From positions 2,560,001 through 2,624,000 of the forward strand of contig NZ_LT838813.1 in NCBI RefSeq assembly GCF_900176595.1: 64,000 nucleotides of DNA, read 5' to 3'. This DNA is from Aquiflexum balticum DSM 16537 (GTDB lineage: Bacteria > Bacteroidota > Bacteroidia > Cytophagales > Cyclobacteriaceae). Each line of letters begins with the position of its first letter. Within the stretch, counting starts at the first letter, position 1. Made by a program: the position numbers and the translations under genes. This document shows, one piece after another, positions 35,889 to 45,448 of this stretch. The notes beneath the pieces were generated by a model. It was given only the letters and a program-made list of their open reading frames with translations. It was not told where the DNA came from and did not search any database.

Positions 35889-36425
35889 TTATGGGGTTTT
35901 CAGTGGAATCTGAACATTATAGGAATGCCCCAATGTTTCGTTTACTGCACATAGCAAGGCTACTAATTTTCCATCTTCAAAAAATAGCTGTGGACGTTCA
36001 AGTGCTTCCAGTTTTTGGACCGATCCATCAGCCATCTTTATATTCAAATCGGAAACCAATGGATTTTTGGCCAGTTTCCAATCCAGACCGTCCAATGAAT
36101 AAAAAAGCACCAAACTGCGACCGGCTTTGGTAAAGGCACCCTGCATGTCTTTGACAATGGCGTAATAACAGTTGTCCTGAAACCACACAAATGGATCTTC
36201 TGCAGGAAAATCCAAATCTTGGGCAGTGAAAATGGGATTGTTTTGTTTGACAAAAGGCCCATCGGGGTTTTCGGCTATAGCTGTCAGATGGACAACAGGA
36301 CCACCAAAAGGCTGAATCATTGAATGTAGGTCCAGTTCTCCAGGAACGATGGTATTTTTTTTCTGTTCACATGAACTAAGTGCAATCAGAATAATAGCTA
36401 GCGTAAACAAAATATACCTGTCCAT
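35889..36425 (-). CDS. Internally deleted paralogue of the GH43/117-like propeller, lipoprotein
   Basis: A 178-residue protein with its own lipoprotein signal (lipobox cysteine C19 in IALSSC). Residues 31-40 (LDLHSMIQPF) match the mature start LDLNSRVMPV of the 361-residue neighbour. From residue 41 on (GGPVVHLTAIAENPDGPF) it matches the neighbour from residue 219 (GGAVRFGVAFADSPFGPF) to the end. About 185 residues are missing in frame, removing roughly half the propeller including the WDGSATHNP region. It is unlikely to be an active enzyme, but is uninterrupted and in the operon. It might be a remnant or a binding protein. Confidence 0.75.
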   Translation of the reverse strand: MDRYILFTLAIILIALSSCEQKKNTIVPGELDLHSMIQPFGGPVVHLTAIAENPDGPFVKQNNPIFTAQDLDFPAEDPFVWFQDNCYYAIVKDMQGAFTKAGRSLVLFYSLDGLDWKLAKNPLVSDLNIKMADGSVQKLEALERPQLFFEDGKLVALLCAVNETLGHSYNVQIPLKTP

Positions 36426-36438
36426 GTTTTTCTCTTAA

Positions 36439-38748
36439 CTATCTCTGAAAATTTAGGTCATTAGTCAAACTGTAACAGCTAATCCCAAAAACACTCAAGG
36501 GAACGGATCCCAATCTTTTTTCAAATTCGAAAGTCAGTTTATCTGTGTTAACAGGGATGTAAAATCGGATTTTTTGGATGGATTGGTGATTTTCCAATTG
36601 GTGTAAAATCACTTTTCCTGAATCATCTTTAATCTTAAATGACTTTGCACAAAATGGAATTTCACTTTCCGGGTGCCCCATCAAAGTGGATTCCATAGGG
36701 TGGTCAAAATCTGTGTCAAAATAAAGTTGAACCTCAGAAAGCTCTTGCTTTTGGGTCCATTCTAAAGTTATAGTTGGATTAGGGTCTTCCAAAGAAGCCA
36801 CCCAGGCATTTGGCTGAGTCGTAGGTCTGAAAATTCCGTTCCTTATATTTTCTTTTGAAAAAGGACGGAGACTTTGATCCATTTCAAAGGCCAGATTATT
36901 TCCTTTTGGTCTTCGCTCCGGTACCCAAAATTCAAAAGAATCGATTCCTATTCCGGCCGGTGGTTCTTGCCTACTGCTTGTCGCCACTGACTTATTAAAC
37001 TTATTGAAAACAGAAAGTAAGCCCGTCACACGCAGATTGGAGCACTTCAGCATTATATCTGGATTGGCCACAAAAGTGACAAAAGCATACTGAGCAAATG
37101 GAATTGAATGCTCGAAAGAAAACGAATAGAAATTTTCTCCTGGCTCAATTTCAATTTCCAAATGTTCGAGGATGACTTCCGGAGTGTAATTTTGTGTTTT
37201 CTCGCTAATTCTCAATTCTATAGATAGCCTTGATTTCACGGCGGATTTTACCTGGATTTTTATTCCAGGCACTATTCCAGATTGGATTGGGATCATCTGA
37301 GCCATAGAAAAATCCAAGGAATACCAAGGTCCATCGAAAGGAAGTCCTCTGAATTCAAATTCAGAGGAGCTTGCTATTTGAGCACTTTTAATCAAGTCTA
37401 ACTCATCCTCCAAACGGAAATGTGGAATATACTGCCCTGATTTTATCAGTCTTTTCTGTAATTCCCTTATCAAACCATTTTCCAATAAATCAGCCGGAAG
37501 CATATTCTGCTCTGCACAAAGCATAGCAGCTATAGCGACCGCCTGACTATTGTGTGCACAGGTAGCCATAACCCGTGATGAACCAAAAGCCACATGAGTT
37601 GCACTGATCAACCTACCTGCTAGAAATAGATTTTTGATGTTTTTGGAATACATGGTTCGGAAAGGAATTTGATAAACTCCTTTGCTATGCCATTGCGTGC
37701 AGCCGGCTTTATCGCCAAAAACTCCCTCGGCAGGATGAAGGTCCAAGGCCCAACCCCCAAATGAAACAGCATCAAAATGTGGTCTTTGCTCTACTACATC
37801 TTTTTGAGTCAGCATATAATCCCCTTCAAACCGACGGCTTTCCCGCTTACCGGGAATTGTACCTACCCATTCCAAGGTAAGATTTTCGGAATCCGGATAT
37901 TCTCCGGAATTTTTGATATGGTTCCAAATACCATAAATGACCCGCCACAATTCCCATTTGATTTCTTCACTGTCATGAATAGTATCTTTACGGCCACCAT
38001 ATTCTACCCACCATAGCCTACATCCATGTTCTTTGAGATTGAAGCTTCTGAATCTTGGCAATTTGGTGATTTCTGTATTGGCATAGGAGGGTGGTATAAA
38101 CCGTACCGGTTTGCCGGTATCCTTGCTGTAGAAATATAAGGAGTGACCCAATAATTCCCCATAAGTCAGATCGGGGGCAAATCCCTCATCAAATTCTTCC
38201 TTGGATTCGGCGCCGATCCGAAAAGCTGCGCCGGAGAGGAATCCCAAAATACCATCTCCTGATGCATCTACAAAAAGAGGTGCTCTGAGTAGGTATTCTG
38301 TTGAATTTTGGCTGCAAAAGGCCAGGACAGATTCAATCTGATCATCTTCTTTTTTGTTTAGATCGTAGGCGGCTGTATTGAGCAATAAACGGATATTGGG
38401 TTCCAAGCTTACCTTTTCAATCAAAATTGTATCTAAAATCAAAGGATTTCCTTCAGGATTCCTGTAAAGGTTTTCTACTAGAATTTCATCGACTACCCCA
38501 CCTTCTCTTGCCCATCGATTGTTGTTTCCCATATGGGAAGTAGCTCCAAGTATCCAGAGTCTGACTTCAGAAGAACCATTTCCTCCAAGGACAGGTCTAT
38601 CTTGAACCAAAGTTACTTTTACGCCATGCCTTGCAGCAGTGATCGCACAGCATGTTCCTGCCAATCCACCTCCTACAATTACCAAATCTGAAACAATGGT
38701 ATCTGTTTTTAACTTTCTTTTTCCGACTACAAAGTTTTCTCTTTTCAT
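36439..38748 (-). CDS. FAD-dependent oxidoreductase with C-terminal beta-sandwich domain
   Basis: A 769-residue flavoprotein of the FAD_oxidored (PF12831) type. The dinucleotide loop GGGLAGTCCA starts at residue 26, followed by VQDRPVLGGNGSSEVRLW, where the GGNGSSE block is typical of the group. A second FAD region lies at NLFLAGRLISATHVAFGSSRVMATCA. The C-terminal 200 residues look like a beta-sandwich of discoidin type (AWVASLEDPNPTITLEW). No signal peptide is visible, unlike the hydrolases around it. Its ATG overlaps the symporter stop (ATGA), so it likely acts on the imported solute. The reaction is unknown. Confidence 0.8.
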   Translation of the reverse strand: MKRENFVVGKRKLKTDTIVSDLVIVGGGLAGTCCAITAARHGVKVTLVQDRPVLGGNGSSEVRLWILGATSHMGNNNRWAREGGVVDEILVENLYRNPEGNPLILDTILIEKVSLEPNIRLLLNTAAYDLNKKEDDQIESVLAFCSQNSTEYLLRAPLFVDASGDGILGFLSGAAFRIGAESKEEFDEGFAPDLTYGELLGHSLYFYSKDTGKPVRFIPPSYANTEITKLPRFRSFNLKEHGCRLWWVEYGGRKDTIHDSEEIKWELWRVIYGIWNHIKNSGEYPDSENLTLEWVGTIPGKRESRRFEGDYMLTQKDVVEQRPHFDAVSFGGWALDLHPAEGVFGDKAGCTQWHSKGVYQIPFRTMYSKNIKNLFLAGRLISATHVAFGSSRVMATCAHNSQAVAIAAMLCAEQNMLPADLLENGLIRELQKRLIKSGQYIPHFRLEDELDLIKSAQIASSSEFEFRGLPFDGPWYSLDFSMAQMIPIQSGIVPGIKIQVKSAVKSRLSIELRISEKTQNYTPEVILEHLEIEIEPGENFYSFSFEHSIPFAQYAFVTFVANPDIMLKCSNLRVTGLLSVFNKFNKSVATSSRQEPPAGIGIDSFEFWVPERRPKGNNLAFEMDQSLRPFSKENIRNGIFRPTTQPNAWVASLEDPNPTITLEWTQKQELSEVQLYFDTDFDHPMESTLMGHPESEIPFCAKSFKIKDDSGKVILHQLENHQSIQKIRFYIPVNTDKLTFEFEKRLGSVPLSVFGISCYSLTNDLNFQR

Positions 38749-40421
38749 ATTTTAATCTGTCGCTGTTGAATAAGATAAGTTTTTTTGGATTTATTAATTA
38801 CATGCATGTATAAAAAAACTCCTAATCCAATAATAAGAGCTCCTATGATGATCAGATAAATGGTGGAATTTCCACCCCAAATGGAAAGTACACAAAATAA
38901 AAGGCCTATTGCTATGAAAGAAAACCCCAAGACCTTGATACCGTATTCATTTTGTCCATTCTCAACGATTTCTTCCGATTTATCAATTACAGATGATTTC
39001 AATGTAGGAAATGGGAAGTGTTTCTTTTGAGCAAATATTTCATAAAGTAACAGGAGCGTAAAAGGTATGCCTACTCCAAGAATGAGTTCTTCGGTTCTGT
39101 TTAAAGCAAAATCCAAGGCTATTGGAGTTATAAATTTGAAGAAAACATTGATAACCAAGCTGATTGCGGTAACTCCCAAGATTGATTTGCCAGTTTGCTT
39201 CTTGGAAAATAAAGCCCAAATCGCCGGTCCGTAAAGGGCACCTCCCGTAATGGCAGCGATACTCAATACAACTTCTACTATACCGCCGGCCATTGGTACC
39301 ATAAACGCCACCATTATCGTCCCAATTCCAAATAGAATTGTAGCCCATCTTGCTACTTTCATCAAGGTTTTGTCTGAAGAAGCCGGTCTTAATGGCTTGA
39401 AAACGTCATTGGTCAAAACTGCTGCTGCCAAATTGAGTGAGGTATTCACAGAACTTGCCGTAGCGAAGATCATCCCACCTAACATCAATCCCAAAACCCC
39501 AACAGGAAGTACCTGCTTGCAGATCATCAGGTATGCACCTTCTGCTTCCAGTCCTTGTAAATCAGGATTTAACACCCTATAGATCATGGGGGGGAGCATC
39601 CAAATAAATGGACTTATAAGATACAAAATTCCAAATAAGTAGCCCACTTTGCTTGAGGATTTACTGTCTTTAACTGAAGTGTAGCGTTGTACATATGCCC
39701 AATTCCCGCCTACAAATACGATGTTGTAAAAAGTAAAAGCAATTATAAATAAGTAGGTGTATTCCCCGCTGAAAACATTGAAAAACTGTTCAGGAGCCTG
39801 GGCAATGAAATTATTCAGGCCGTTTACCTCTTTGATAGAAAGAGGAATTACCAATAAAACGGCTGCAGTGAGTATTACAAATTGTAAAACATCTGTTACT
39901 ACCACTGCCCATAATCCTCCAACAGCGGTGTAAATCATGATCATTCCGCCCAGCAAAAGAATGGCATAGTTAATATCAAAGCCTGTTGTTACATTCAGGA
40001 TTTTGGCTACCGGATAGAGAAATGCACCTGTATACCCAAGGGAAAGAAAGAGAAAAATGTAAGTGTAATATTGTTGAATTTTCTTTCCAAACCTGTTTGT
40101 CAAAAACTCAGCGACTGTTAGGGCTTTGGAATTCCACCACCTAGGAGCAATAAAATACCCAATTACAAAACCCGCAATGCACATGGCCATTTGGATGGTA
40201 ATCGCAACAAGACCATGCTTGTATGCTATGGAACCCCAAACCACAAAAGTACCAGCCGAAAAAAAACTCATAAATAGTGACAATCCGTTCATTGACCAGG
40301 GGACAGATCCCCCTGCAGCAAAAAAGGACTTCATGTCAGAACCTTTTTTGCCAAAAGAAAGCCCCGCTATCAGGATAATCAGAGAAAAGGATACAATGGT
40401 AATATAATCTAATTGTTGCAT
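38745..40421 (-). CDS. Sodium:solute symporter of the PUL
   Basis: A 558-residue SSS-family inner-membrane transporter with about 14 helices. Hallmarks: KSFFAAGGSVPWSMNGLSLF near residue 32, VGGLWAVVVTDVLQFVILT, and LGLMLGGMIFATASSVNTSL. It differs clearly from the symporter at 14164. It lies between GH2 and the FAD oxidoreductase and is translationally coupled to the latter by an ATGA overlap. It would bring a released mono- or oligosaccharide (or sugar acid) across the inner membrane with sodium. The substrate is inferred from the locus only. Confidence 0.9.
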   Translation of the reverse strand: MQQLDYITIVSFSLIILIAGLSFGKKGSDMKSFFAAGGSVPWSMNGLSLFMSFFSAGTFVVWGSIAYKHGLVAITIQMAMCIAGFVIGYFIAPRWWNSKALTVAEFLTNRFGKKIQQYYTYIFLFLSLGYTGAFLYPVAKILNVTTGFDINYAILLLGGMIMIYTAVGGLWAVVVTDVLQFVILTAAVLLVIPLSIKEVNGLNNFIAQAPEQFFNVFSGEYTYLFIIAFTFYNIVFVGGNWAYVQRYTSVKDSKSSSKVGYLFGILYLISPFIWMLPPMIYRVLNPDLQGLEAEGAYLMICKQVLPVGVLGLMLGGMIFATASSVNTSLNLAAAVLTNDVFKPLRPASSDKTLMKVARWATILFGIGTIMVAFMVPMAGGIVEVVLSIAAITGGALYGPAIWALFSKKQTGKSILGVTAISLVINVFFKFITPIALDFALNRTEELILGVGIPFTLLLLYEIFAQKKHFPFPTLKSSVIDKSEEIVENGQNEYGIKVLGFSFIAIGLLFCVLSIWGGNSTIYLIIIGALIIGLGVFLYMHVINKSKKTYLIQQRQIKI

Positions 40422-40549
40422 AGAGGTTTTTGGAATTCCTGAAATTTGATATTAATGAATATTGTTAATTTAATTTTTAAGGGTAGTGTAAGTATTTCGT
40501 TGATTAATGGAGACTGAATCAAGATCATTTAAAGTATTAAAATGATATT

Positions 40550-43378
40550 TTATTTTTGAATGATAGGTGAATAGTCTGATTTTCCCTCAAGGGTTACGAC
40601 AGATAACCTGAATTCAAATTCTGATTTTGGGTTTAGGCCTTCGATAAATAGATATTGTGTAAGAGCTTTGGATATACTTACTTTAGACCAACCTGCATCT
40701 TTTTTATTGATGTCTCTGTACTCCATTTCATATCCAATTGCTTTTTTAACTGGGACAAAATGAACCAAAGCATCCCTATTTTGTCGCGTTACTCCGTTTA
40801 TAGTTGGAGGTTTGGGATTTGAAATTTCATCAAGTGGGGCATTATAAATTATGGACCAATCGCTGATATAGTTATTGTCTTTTACCCTTTGGATCTGGAA
40901 ATAATAAGATTGATCAGCATTAGCGACAGGGATGTAAATCAAGCCAGGATTGGTAGTGGTTATTGTTTTGCTATTTTTCTCTAAGTCCTGATTTTCAGAA
41001 TATCTGACACGGAATTGGAAGTCGTCTACTTCAGTTGCATATCCCACAAAGAATCCATTTTTGGCAGTTTCGATATGTCTTACGGCAGGAGGAATGATCT
41101 TTTTGGGATCGATTTCAAGAGATTGTTTCAAGATCAGGGTTTTTCCAGCTGAGTTAACTGCAAAAACTTCCAATTCATAAGGAGTGGAAAATTCCAAGCC
41201 CGGGATATCAAGGAAATTTTCATAAACAGGACCAAATTCCTTCACTTCGTTTCCAATTTTGATCCTGGAAATATGAAACTCAGCACTAGGATTCTCATCA
41301 AGGAAAACCCTAATCATAGCAGACTTGGACCGGATGTCATTTTGAAGCATTCTGCCTCCAAATAATCCCAAAGGAGGTATTACTTTTGGGTTTTCAAAAT
41401 ATAGGGAAGTGTCCATGACATTGTCATTTTGAGGGGATAAGAGAATAACATTCAGCTTGAATCCATCTTCAGATTTCCAGTTTATACCTCTTTCCAGATT
41501 TTTTGTTCCTGGATCAATTTGGGGAAGGTTTTCCCATCCCGCTTCCAAAACCTCACCATCACGGTTTTCAATTTCCCATATTAATTTGTAATCTCTAAGG
41601 ATAAAGGATGGTAAATCCAAAGGACTTCTTGGAGTTAGGGTGATTTTTGCATTGTTCCCGGAATTCTTGAATACAATCAATTCTTTAACAGGTGCATGTT
41701 CTTTTCTGATGCTGAAATAGGCTCTTTTCTTTCTTCTAAAAACATCCACTACTCCCCAAGACCTATTTTCAGAGTGTTCTTTCGTTCCGAAATAGCTGCT
41801 TCTATAATCGTTGAAGGTCCAAATAGAGGCGCCTATCAAATAATCTAAATTTCTCAAAGGGTCAATAAACGATTTGGCATCAAAATCAGAATTTAGGTCT
41901 TCCCCAAATTGTCCAATACCATATTCTGAATAGAAGAGGATTTTGTTTGGGAAGTTTTTGTGTTGGATTTCTGTTACAGGAAGGAGGTTTGACCCATATT
42001 TATTGATCAAACCCAAGTCTGAATGAATCAAAAAGTCATTTGGTCTCTGAGCTGTGTGAGACACTGCAGTAGCCATCCTGGTTGAATCCAAAGATTTGGC
42101 CAGGTCAATTGCCTGCCTCACATAGTCATAGGTATCGGGGTAATCTCCGATTTCATTTCCTACATTCCAACCGATGATGCAAGGGTGGTTATATTGTGAA
42201 TCAATTAACCTGATAAGCCAGTCTTTTGAGATTTCACTATTTGGGTCAGCCAATGGATCAAAACCCCAAAGGGGGATTTCTGAAAAAGTCATAATTCCTC
42301 TTTCGTCCATGTAATCCAATGCTTTTTTTGGCAAGGGAAGATGGGAAAGCCTAGCTAAGTTTCCTCCTGCTTCTTTCATCAGATCAATATCTTCCTTGAT
42401 TCTCCAAAGCGGCAGGGTATTTCCTGTGGTTCGGTCATCAGGCACCAGATTGAATCCCATTGCCCTTATAGGTTCTCCATTGAGCAAAAGTTGTTTTTTG
42501 GATTCATCTAATTCTACTTTCCGCAAACCAAATCTTTGACTTTCAACAGGTATATCGGTATCCGTGAAATAAATGTCAGAATTGTAAAGATGGGGTGAAT
42601 CAAAATGCCAGGGTTCCACCTGTTTGCCTTCTAACTTCGTTGACAGTAAGATTTCATTTTCAGTCTCTGCCTGTGTTTGGTGGACAAAAGGAATCTTTTT
42701 GATTAAAGTACCATCTTTTTTGATGTGGATCTCGCCTTTGACTTCCTTGTTTTGAGGGGTATGATTTTTGAATTTCAACCTAAAATGTACATCGGCTGAA
42801 TTTTTCTTGTAATCATAGATCGGGGTTACATAATTACCGGTCAACCTTATACCGTTAGAAGCAGTCAGGTGAACAGGCCTTCTTATTCCTCCCCAATTCC
42901 AAATGGCACCGATTTTTTTGGTATTGTCCACCAACACGGTAACATTATTGGCCTGACCGGGTAGGAGAAAAGAAGTAATGTCAAAATCGAATGGCAAAAA
43001 ACCGCTGTTATTGTGGCCAACCAAGTTTCCATTAATCCACACAGATGCATCGTGTGAAACCGCTTCAAAATGTATTTTGATGTTTTTATTTTTCCAATCA
43101 TTGGGAACTTCAAAAGTTTTTTGATACCAAGCTATGCCAGTATAGTGGGCATATTCATTTCGAAGGTCCCAATTGCTGGGGACTTGCATCTGATCCCATC
43201 CTGCATTATTATTACTCTTATCAAACCACTTCTCTGATTCACCAATGTTATATGGATCTGTTTTGAAAAACCAAGGACCAATTAATGAAAGATTAGCTTC
43301 TTCTTGAGCAAATACAGGAATGTATATGCCCAAAAGCAAGCACACCAAAAAGGTAAAGGCTGATATTTTCATTCTCAA
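40550..43378 (-). CDS. Glycoside hydrolase family 2 enzyme (beta-galactosidase-like)
   Basis: A 942-residue exported enzyme (signal peptide ending near VFAQ). It has the GH2 sugar-binding jelly roll (DASVWINGNLVGHNNSGFLPFDFDIT), an Ig-like domain and the TIM barrel. The acid/base is E409 in WNVGNEIGDYP and the nucleophile is E485 in FYSEYG. The C-terminal 190 residues contain fibronectin III-like modules (YYFQIQRVKDNNYISDW; FEFRLSVVTLEGKSDY). GH2 includes beta-galactosidase, glucuronidase and mannosidase. galK and galM nearby favour galactosidase, which is an inference. Confidence 0.9.
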   Translation of the reverse strand: MRMKISAFTFLVCLLLGIYIPVFAQEEANLSLIGPWFFKTDPYNIGESEKWFDKSNNNAGWDQMQVPSNWDLRNEYAHYTGIAWYQKTFEVPNDWKNKNIKIHFEAVSHDASVWINGNLVGHNNSGFLPFDFDITSFLLPGQANNVTVLVDNTKKIGAIWNWGGIRRPVHLTASNGIRLTGNYVTPIYDYKKNSADVHFRLKFKNHTPQNKEVKGEIHIKKDGTLIKKIPFVHQTQAETENEILLSTKLEGKQVEPWHFDSPHLYNSDIYFTDTDIPVESQRFGLRKVELDESKKQLLLNGEPIRAMGFNLVPDDRTTGNTLPLWRIKEDIDLMKEAGGNLARLSHLPLPKKALDYMDERGIMTFSEIPLWGFDPLADPNSEISKDWLIRLIDSQYNHPCIIGWNVGNEIGDYPDTYDYVRQAIDLAKSLDSTRMATAVSHTAQRPNDFLIHSDLGLINKYGSNLLPVTEIQHKNFPNKILFYSEYGIGQFGEDLNSDFDAKSFIDPLRNLDYLIGASIWTFNDYRSSYFGTKEHSENRSWGVVDVFRRKKRAYFSIRKEHAPVKELIVFKNSGNNAKITLTPRSPLDLPSFILRDYKLIWEIENRDGEVLEAGWENLPQIDPGTKNLERGINWKSEDGFKLNVILLSPQNDNVMDTSLYFENPKVIPPLGLFGGRMLQNDIRSKSAMIRVFLDENPSAEFHISRIKIGNEVKEFGPVYENFLDIPGLEFSTPYELEVFAVNSAGKTLILKQSLEIDPKKIIPPAVRHIETAKNGFFVGYATEVDDFQFRVRYSENQDLEKNSKTITTTNPGLIYIPVANADQSYYFQIQRVKDNNYISDWSIIYNAPLDEISNPKPPTINGVTRQNRDALVHFVPVKKAIGYEMEYRDINKKDAGWSKVSISKALTQYLFIEGLNPKSEFEFRLSVVTLEGKSDYSPIIQK

Positions 43379-43711
43379 TTTTAAATTTATTCAAGCGTGA
43401 TAATTTATTTCTTTTTGACACCCGAAGAAAATCTTTCCAAACGCTTTATCATAAAATGAATATACGCTTTGTTTAAAGGGGCAAGATTTATGAGAAAAAA
43501 GAACAATATATTTTGGGTTGTGGCATCATGGCTGATGCTCAGATTATTTTAAGTATTAAGTGAGATTAAGCTACTATCTTTTTTTCAAACGACTTAGGGG
43601 AATCTCAAATTAAGTTTTGCTGATCCCGAAAATGGGATCAGCAAAACCAATGAAGACCGAAGAAACATGTTCAGGACTTTTATTCTATAAACCGAAGATG
43701 CTATGAATAAA
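43379..43711. other. Intergenic stretch between GH2 and susD
   Basis: No gene is supported. It contains one strong hairpin (43615-43646) and otherwise AT-rich sequence. A promoter for the downstream PUL genes could lie here but no clear TAnnTTTG box was found. Confidence 0.5.
43615..43646 (-). promoter_or_regulatory. Perfect hairpin downstream of susD
   Basis: A 13-bp perfect stem TTTTGCTGATCCC/GGGATCAGCAAAA encloses a 6-nt loop. On the minus strand it lies about 66 nt after the susD stop, before GH2. There is no strong T run after it, so it may be a partial terminator or a 3' stabiliser that keeps susCD message above that of downstream genes. Confidence 0.6.
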
Positions 43712-45436
43712 TTAATAGCCTCCTGGGTTCTGGGGCAATACAACCCCATTTGCTTTATAGGTATCTATTTCAGCTTGTGGAATGGGCAATAAATAATCAC
43801 GAGGATTAGTAAACACCCTGACTGCATTGGGGAATCTTTGATCGGTATTGAGATCATATTGGGATTCGATACCAGCATAAGAAACAAAACCATCTGCATC
43901 GATACTCGGAATAAACCTAGCATTTTTTTCATCCAAAATTCGTCCGTATAACTTCACCGGCATCACTTTGTGGGCAATTTGCCAGCGTCTGATATCGTAT
44001 AATCTAAAACCCTCATTTGCAAATTCTACTTTTCTTTCCCTTTTGATAAGTGTTCTCAAAAAGGACTTGTCCAGCGAAGTAACCGCTGGATAATTTGCAA
44101 CATCATCTACAGAAACCCCATAAGCTCTGGCCCTAACCCTGTTTAATGCATCATGAACTGACGGGTCGATTTCATCCAATTCTATTTTTGCCTCAGCATA
44201 GTTTAGTAAAGCTTCTGTATACCTGACCAATATGAAGTCAGTTTCGCTCCAACCTCTATTCAATAACTGCGATTCTACATTGGTATATTTTTTCCAAAGA
44301 TATCCGCAGAAAGCAGCAGGCCAGATAACCCTTCTTGAATCATTGTTACGGCCTCTTAAAGTACCATCTGCATTACGGACTTCCAGACTGTCAAGATGAC
44401 TTTCGAATATGATGCCGCCCCATATGCTTTGAGGAGTGACAATGGATGCTTTTAGTCTTGGGTCCCTATTGTCAAATGGTCTTGTTGGATTATATACAGT
44501 AGATTGATCAATAGGAAGACCGTCAATAGCTTCATAACTATCTATCATGGATTGAGTAGGCACTACCACACTAAATGAACCATAATTACGTGATCCTTGA
44601 GCTACTGAAAATTGAGGTAATGTTCCGAATCCATCTTTAAAAGGCATAGTCAGAATTGCTTCCCGACTACCCTCACCACCAGGGGTGAAGAGCTCTTCAT
44701 AATTTGGATGCAAAAACAGATTACCACCATCAATCACAGCCCTGGAAGATTCCGCAGCTTCTCGATATCTGCCAGCAAAGAGGGCAACTCTAGAGTGCAG
44801 AATCAGGGCAACATCCTGAAATATCCGGTTTTTCTCCAATGCAGTTTTGGGTAATATTTGAGCTGCTTCTTGTAAATCAGAAAGTATATTGTTAATAACC
44901 TCTTCTTTGTTGACCCTAGGCAGTAGCCCGTCTGAAGGATTGGTAACTACTTCTTCCGTATAGGGTACATCTCCGAATAAAAACACCAGATTGGAATAAA
45001 AGAACGCTCTTAATACCATTGCTTCGGCTTTTATGCGCATCAATTGTTCAGCTGCCACGCTGGCAGAAGCTCTATCGAGATTAGAGATCAGGTTATTGGC
45101 ACGGGCAACTCCCCGATATAAATGCGAATAATTATTAAGAAAACCACCACTATTGGCACTGTGGGAACCGGCCCCCAATTCATCGAAACCGGTAAAATTA
45201 CCCCTTACCAATCCTATATCAGTAGCGCCATTGTCCATTCCAATGTGCGCCGGTAAGGCATAATCTGTTCGCCAAATGAGTGAATTGTACACTCCGTTGA
45301 GTGCTAGATCAAGTTCCTCCTGATTGCTGAAAAAAGTAGCATCAGTGGGCTCTGTCAATGACTGAAGATCAAGTAAATCGGAATTGCATGCTGTAAGGAA
45401 AAACAGCAACGATATGGAATAAATTATTTTTTTCAT
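43712..45436 (-). CDS. SusD/RagB family outer-membrane glycan-binding lipoprotein
   Basis: A 574-residue lipoprotein (lipobox cysteine C17 in FFLTACNS) of the SusD type. The N-terminal TPR-like half includes NQEELDLALNGVYNSL and LMRIKAEAMVLRAFFYSNLVFLFGDVPY, both characteristic. The C-terminal region LNRVRARAYG and KRERKVEFANEGFRLYDIRRW is diagnostic. It binds glycan at the cell surface and works as the lid of the SusC channel. It follows susC after 12 nt in the same transcript. Confidence 0.96.
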   Translation of the reverse strand: MKKIIYSISLLFFLTACNSDLLDLQSLTEPTDATFFSNQEELDLALNGVYNSLIWRTDYALPAHIGMDNGATDIGLVRGNFTGFDELGAGSHSANSGGFLNNYSHLYRGVARANNLISNLDRASASVAAEQLMRIKAEAMVLRAFFYSNLVFLFGDVPYTEEVVTNPSDGLLPRVNKEEVINNILSDLQEAAQILPKTALEKNRIFQDVALILHSRVALFAGRYREAAESSRAVIDGGNLFLHPNYEELFTPGGEGSREAILTMPFKDGFGTLPQFSVAQGSRNYGSFSVVVPTQSMIDSYEAIDGLPIDQSTVYNPTRPFDNRDPRLKASIVTPQSIWGGIIFESHLDSLEVRNADGTLRGRNNDSRRVIWPAAFCGYLWKKYTNVESQLLNRGWSETDFILVRYTEALLNYAEAKIELDEIDPSVHDALNRVRARAYGVSVDDVANYPAVTSLDKSFLRTLIKRERKVEFANEGFRLYDIRRWQIAHKVMPVKLYGRILDEKNARFIPSIDADGFVSYAGIESQYDLNTDQRFPNAVRVFTNPRDYLLPIPQAEIDTYKANGVVLPQNPGGY

Positions 45437-45448
45437 GACTTTTTCAAA

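Noticed and set aside
43439-43447. AAACGCTTT upstream of GH2, also found at 57041-57049, as a shared regulator site
   Set aside because: A 9-mer twice in 64 kb of AT-rich DNA is expected by chance, and neither copy is part of a palindrome.
43490-43552. A 20-codon open frame in the susD-GH2 gap
   Set aside because: Too short, on the opposite strand to the operon, with no ribosome-binding or conservation evidence.
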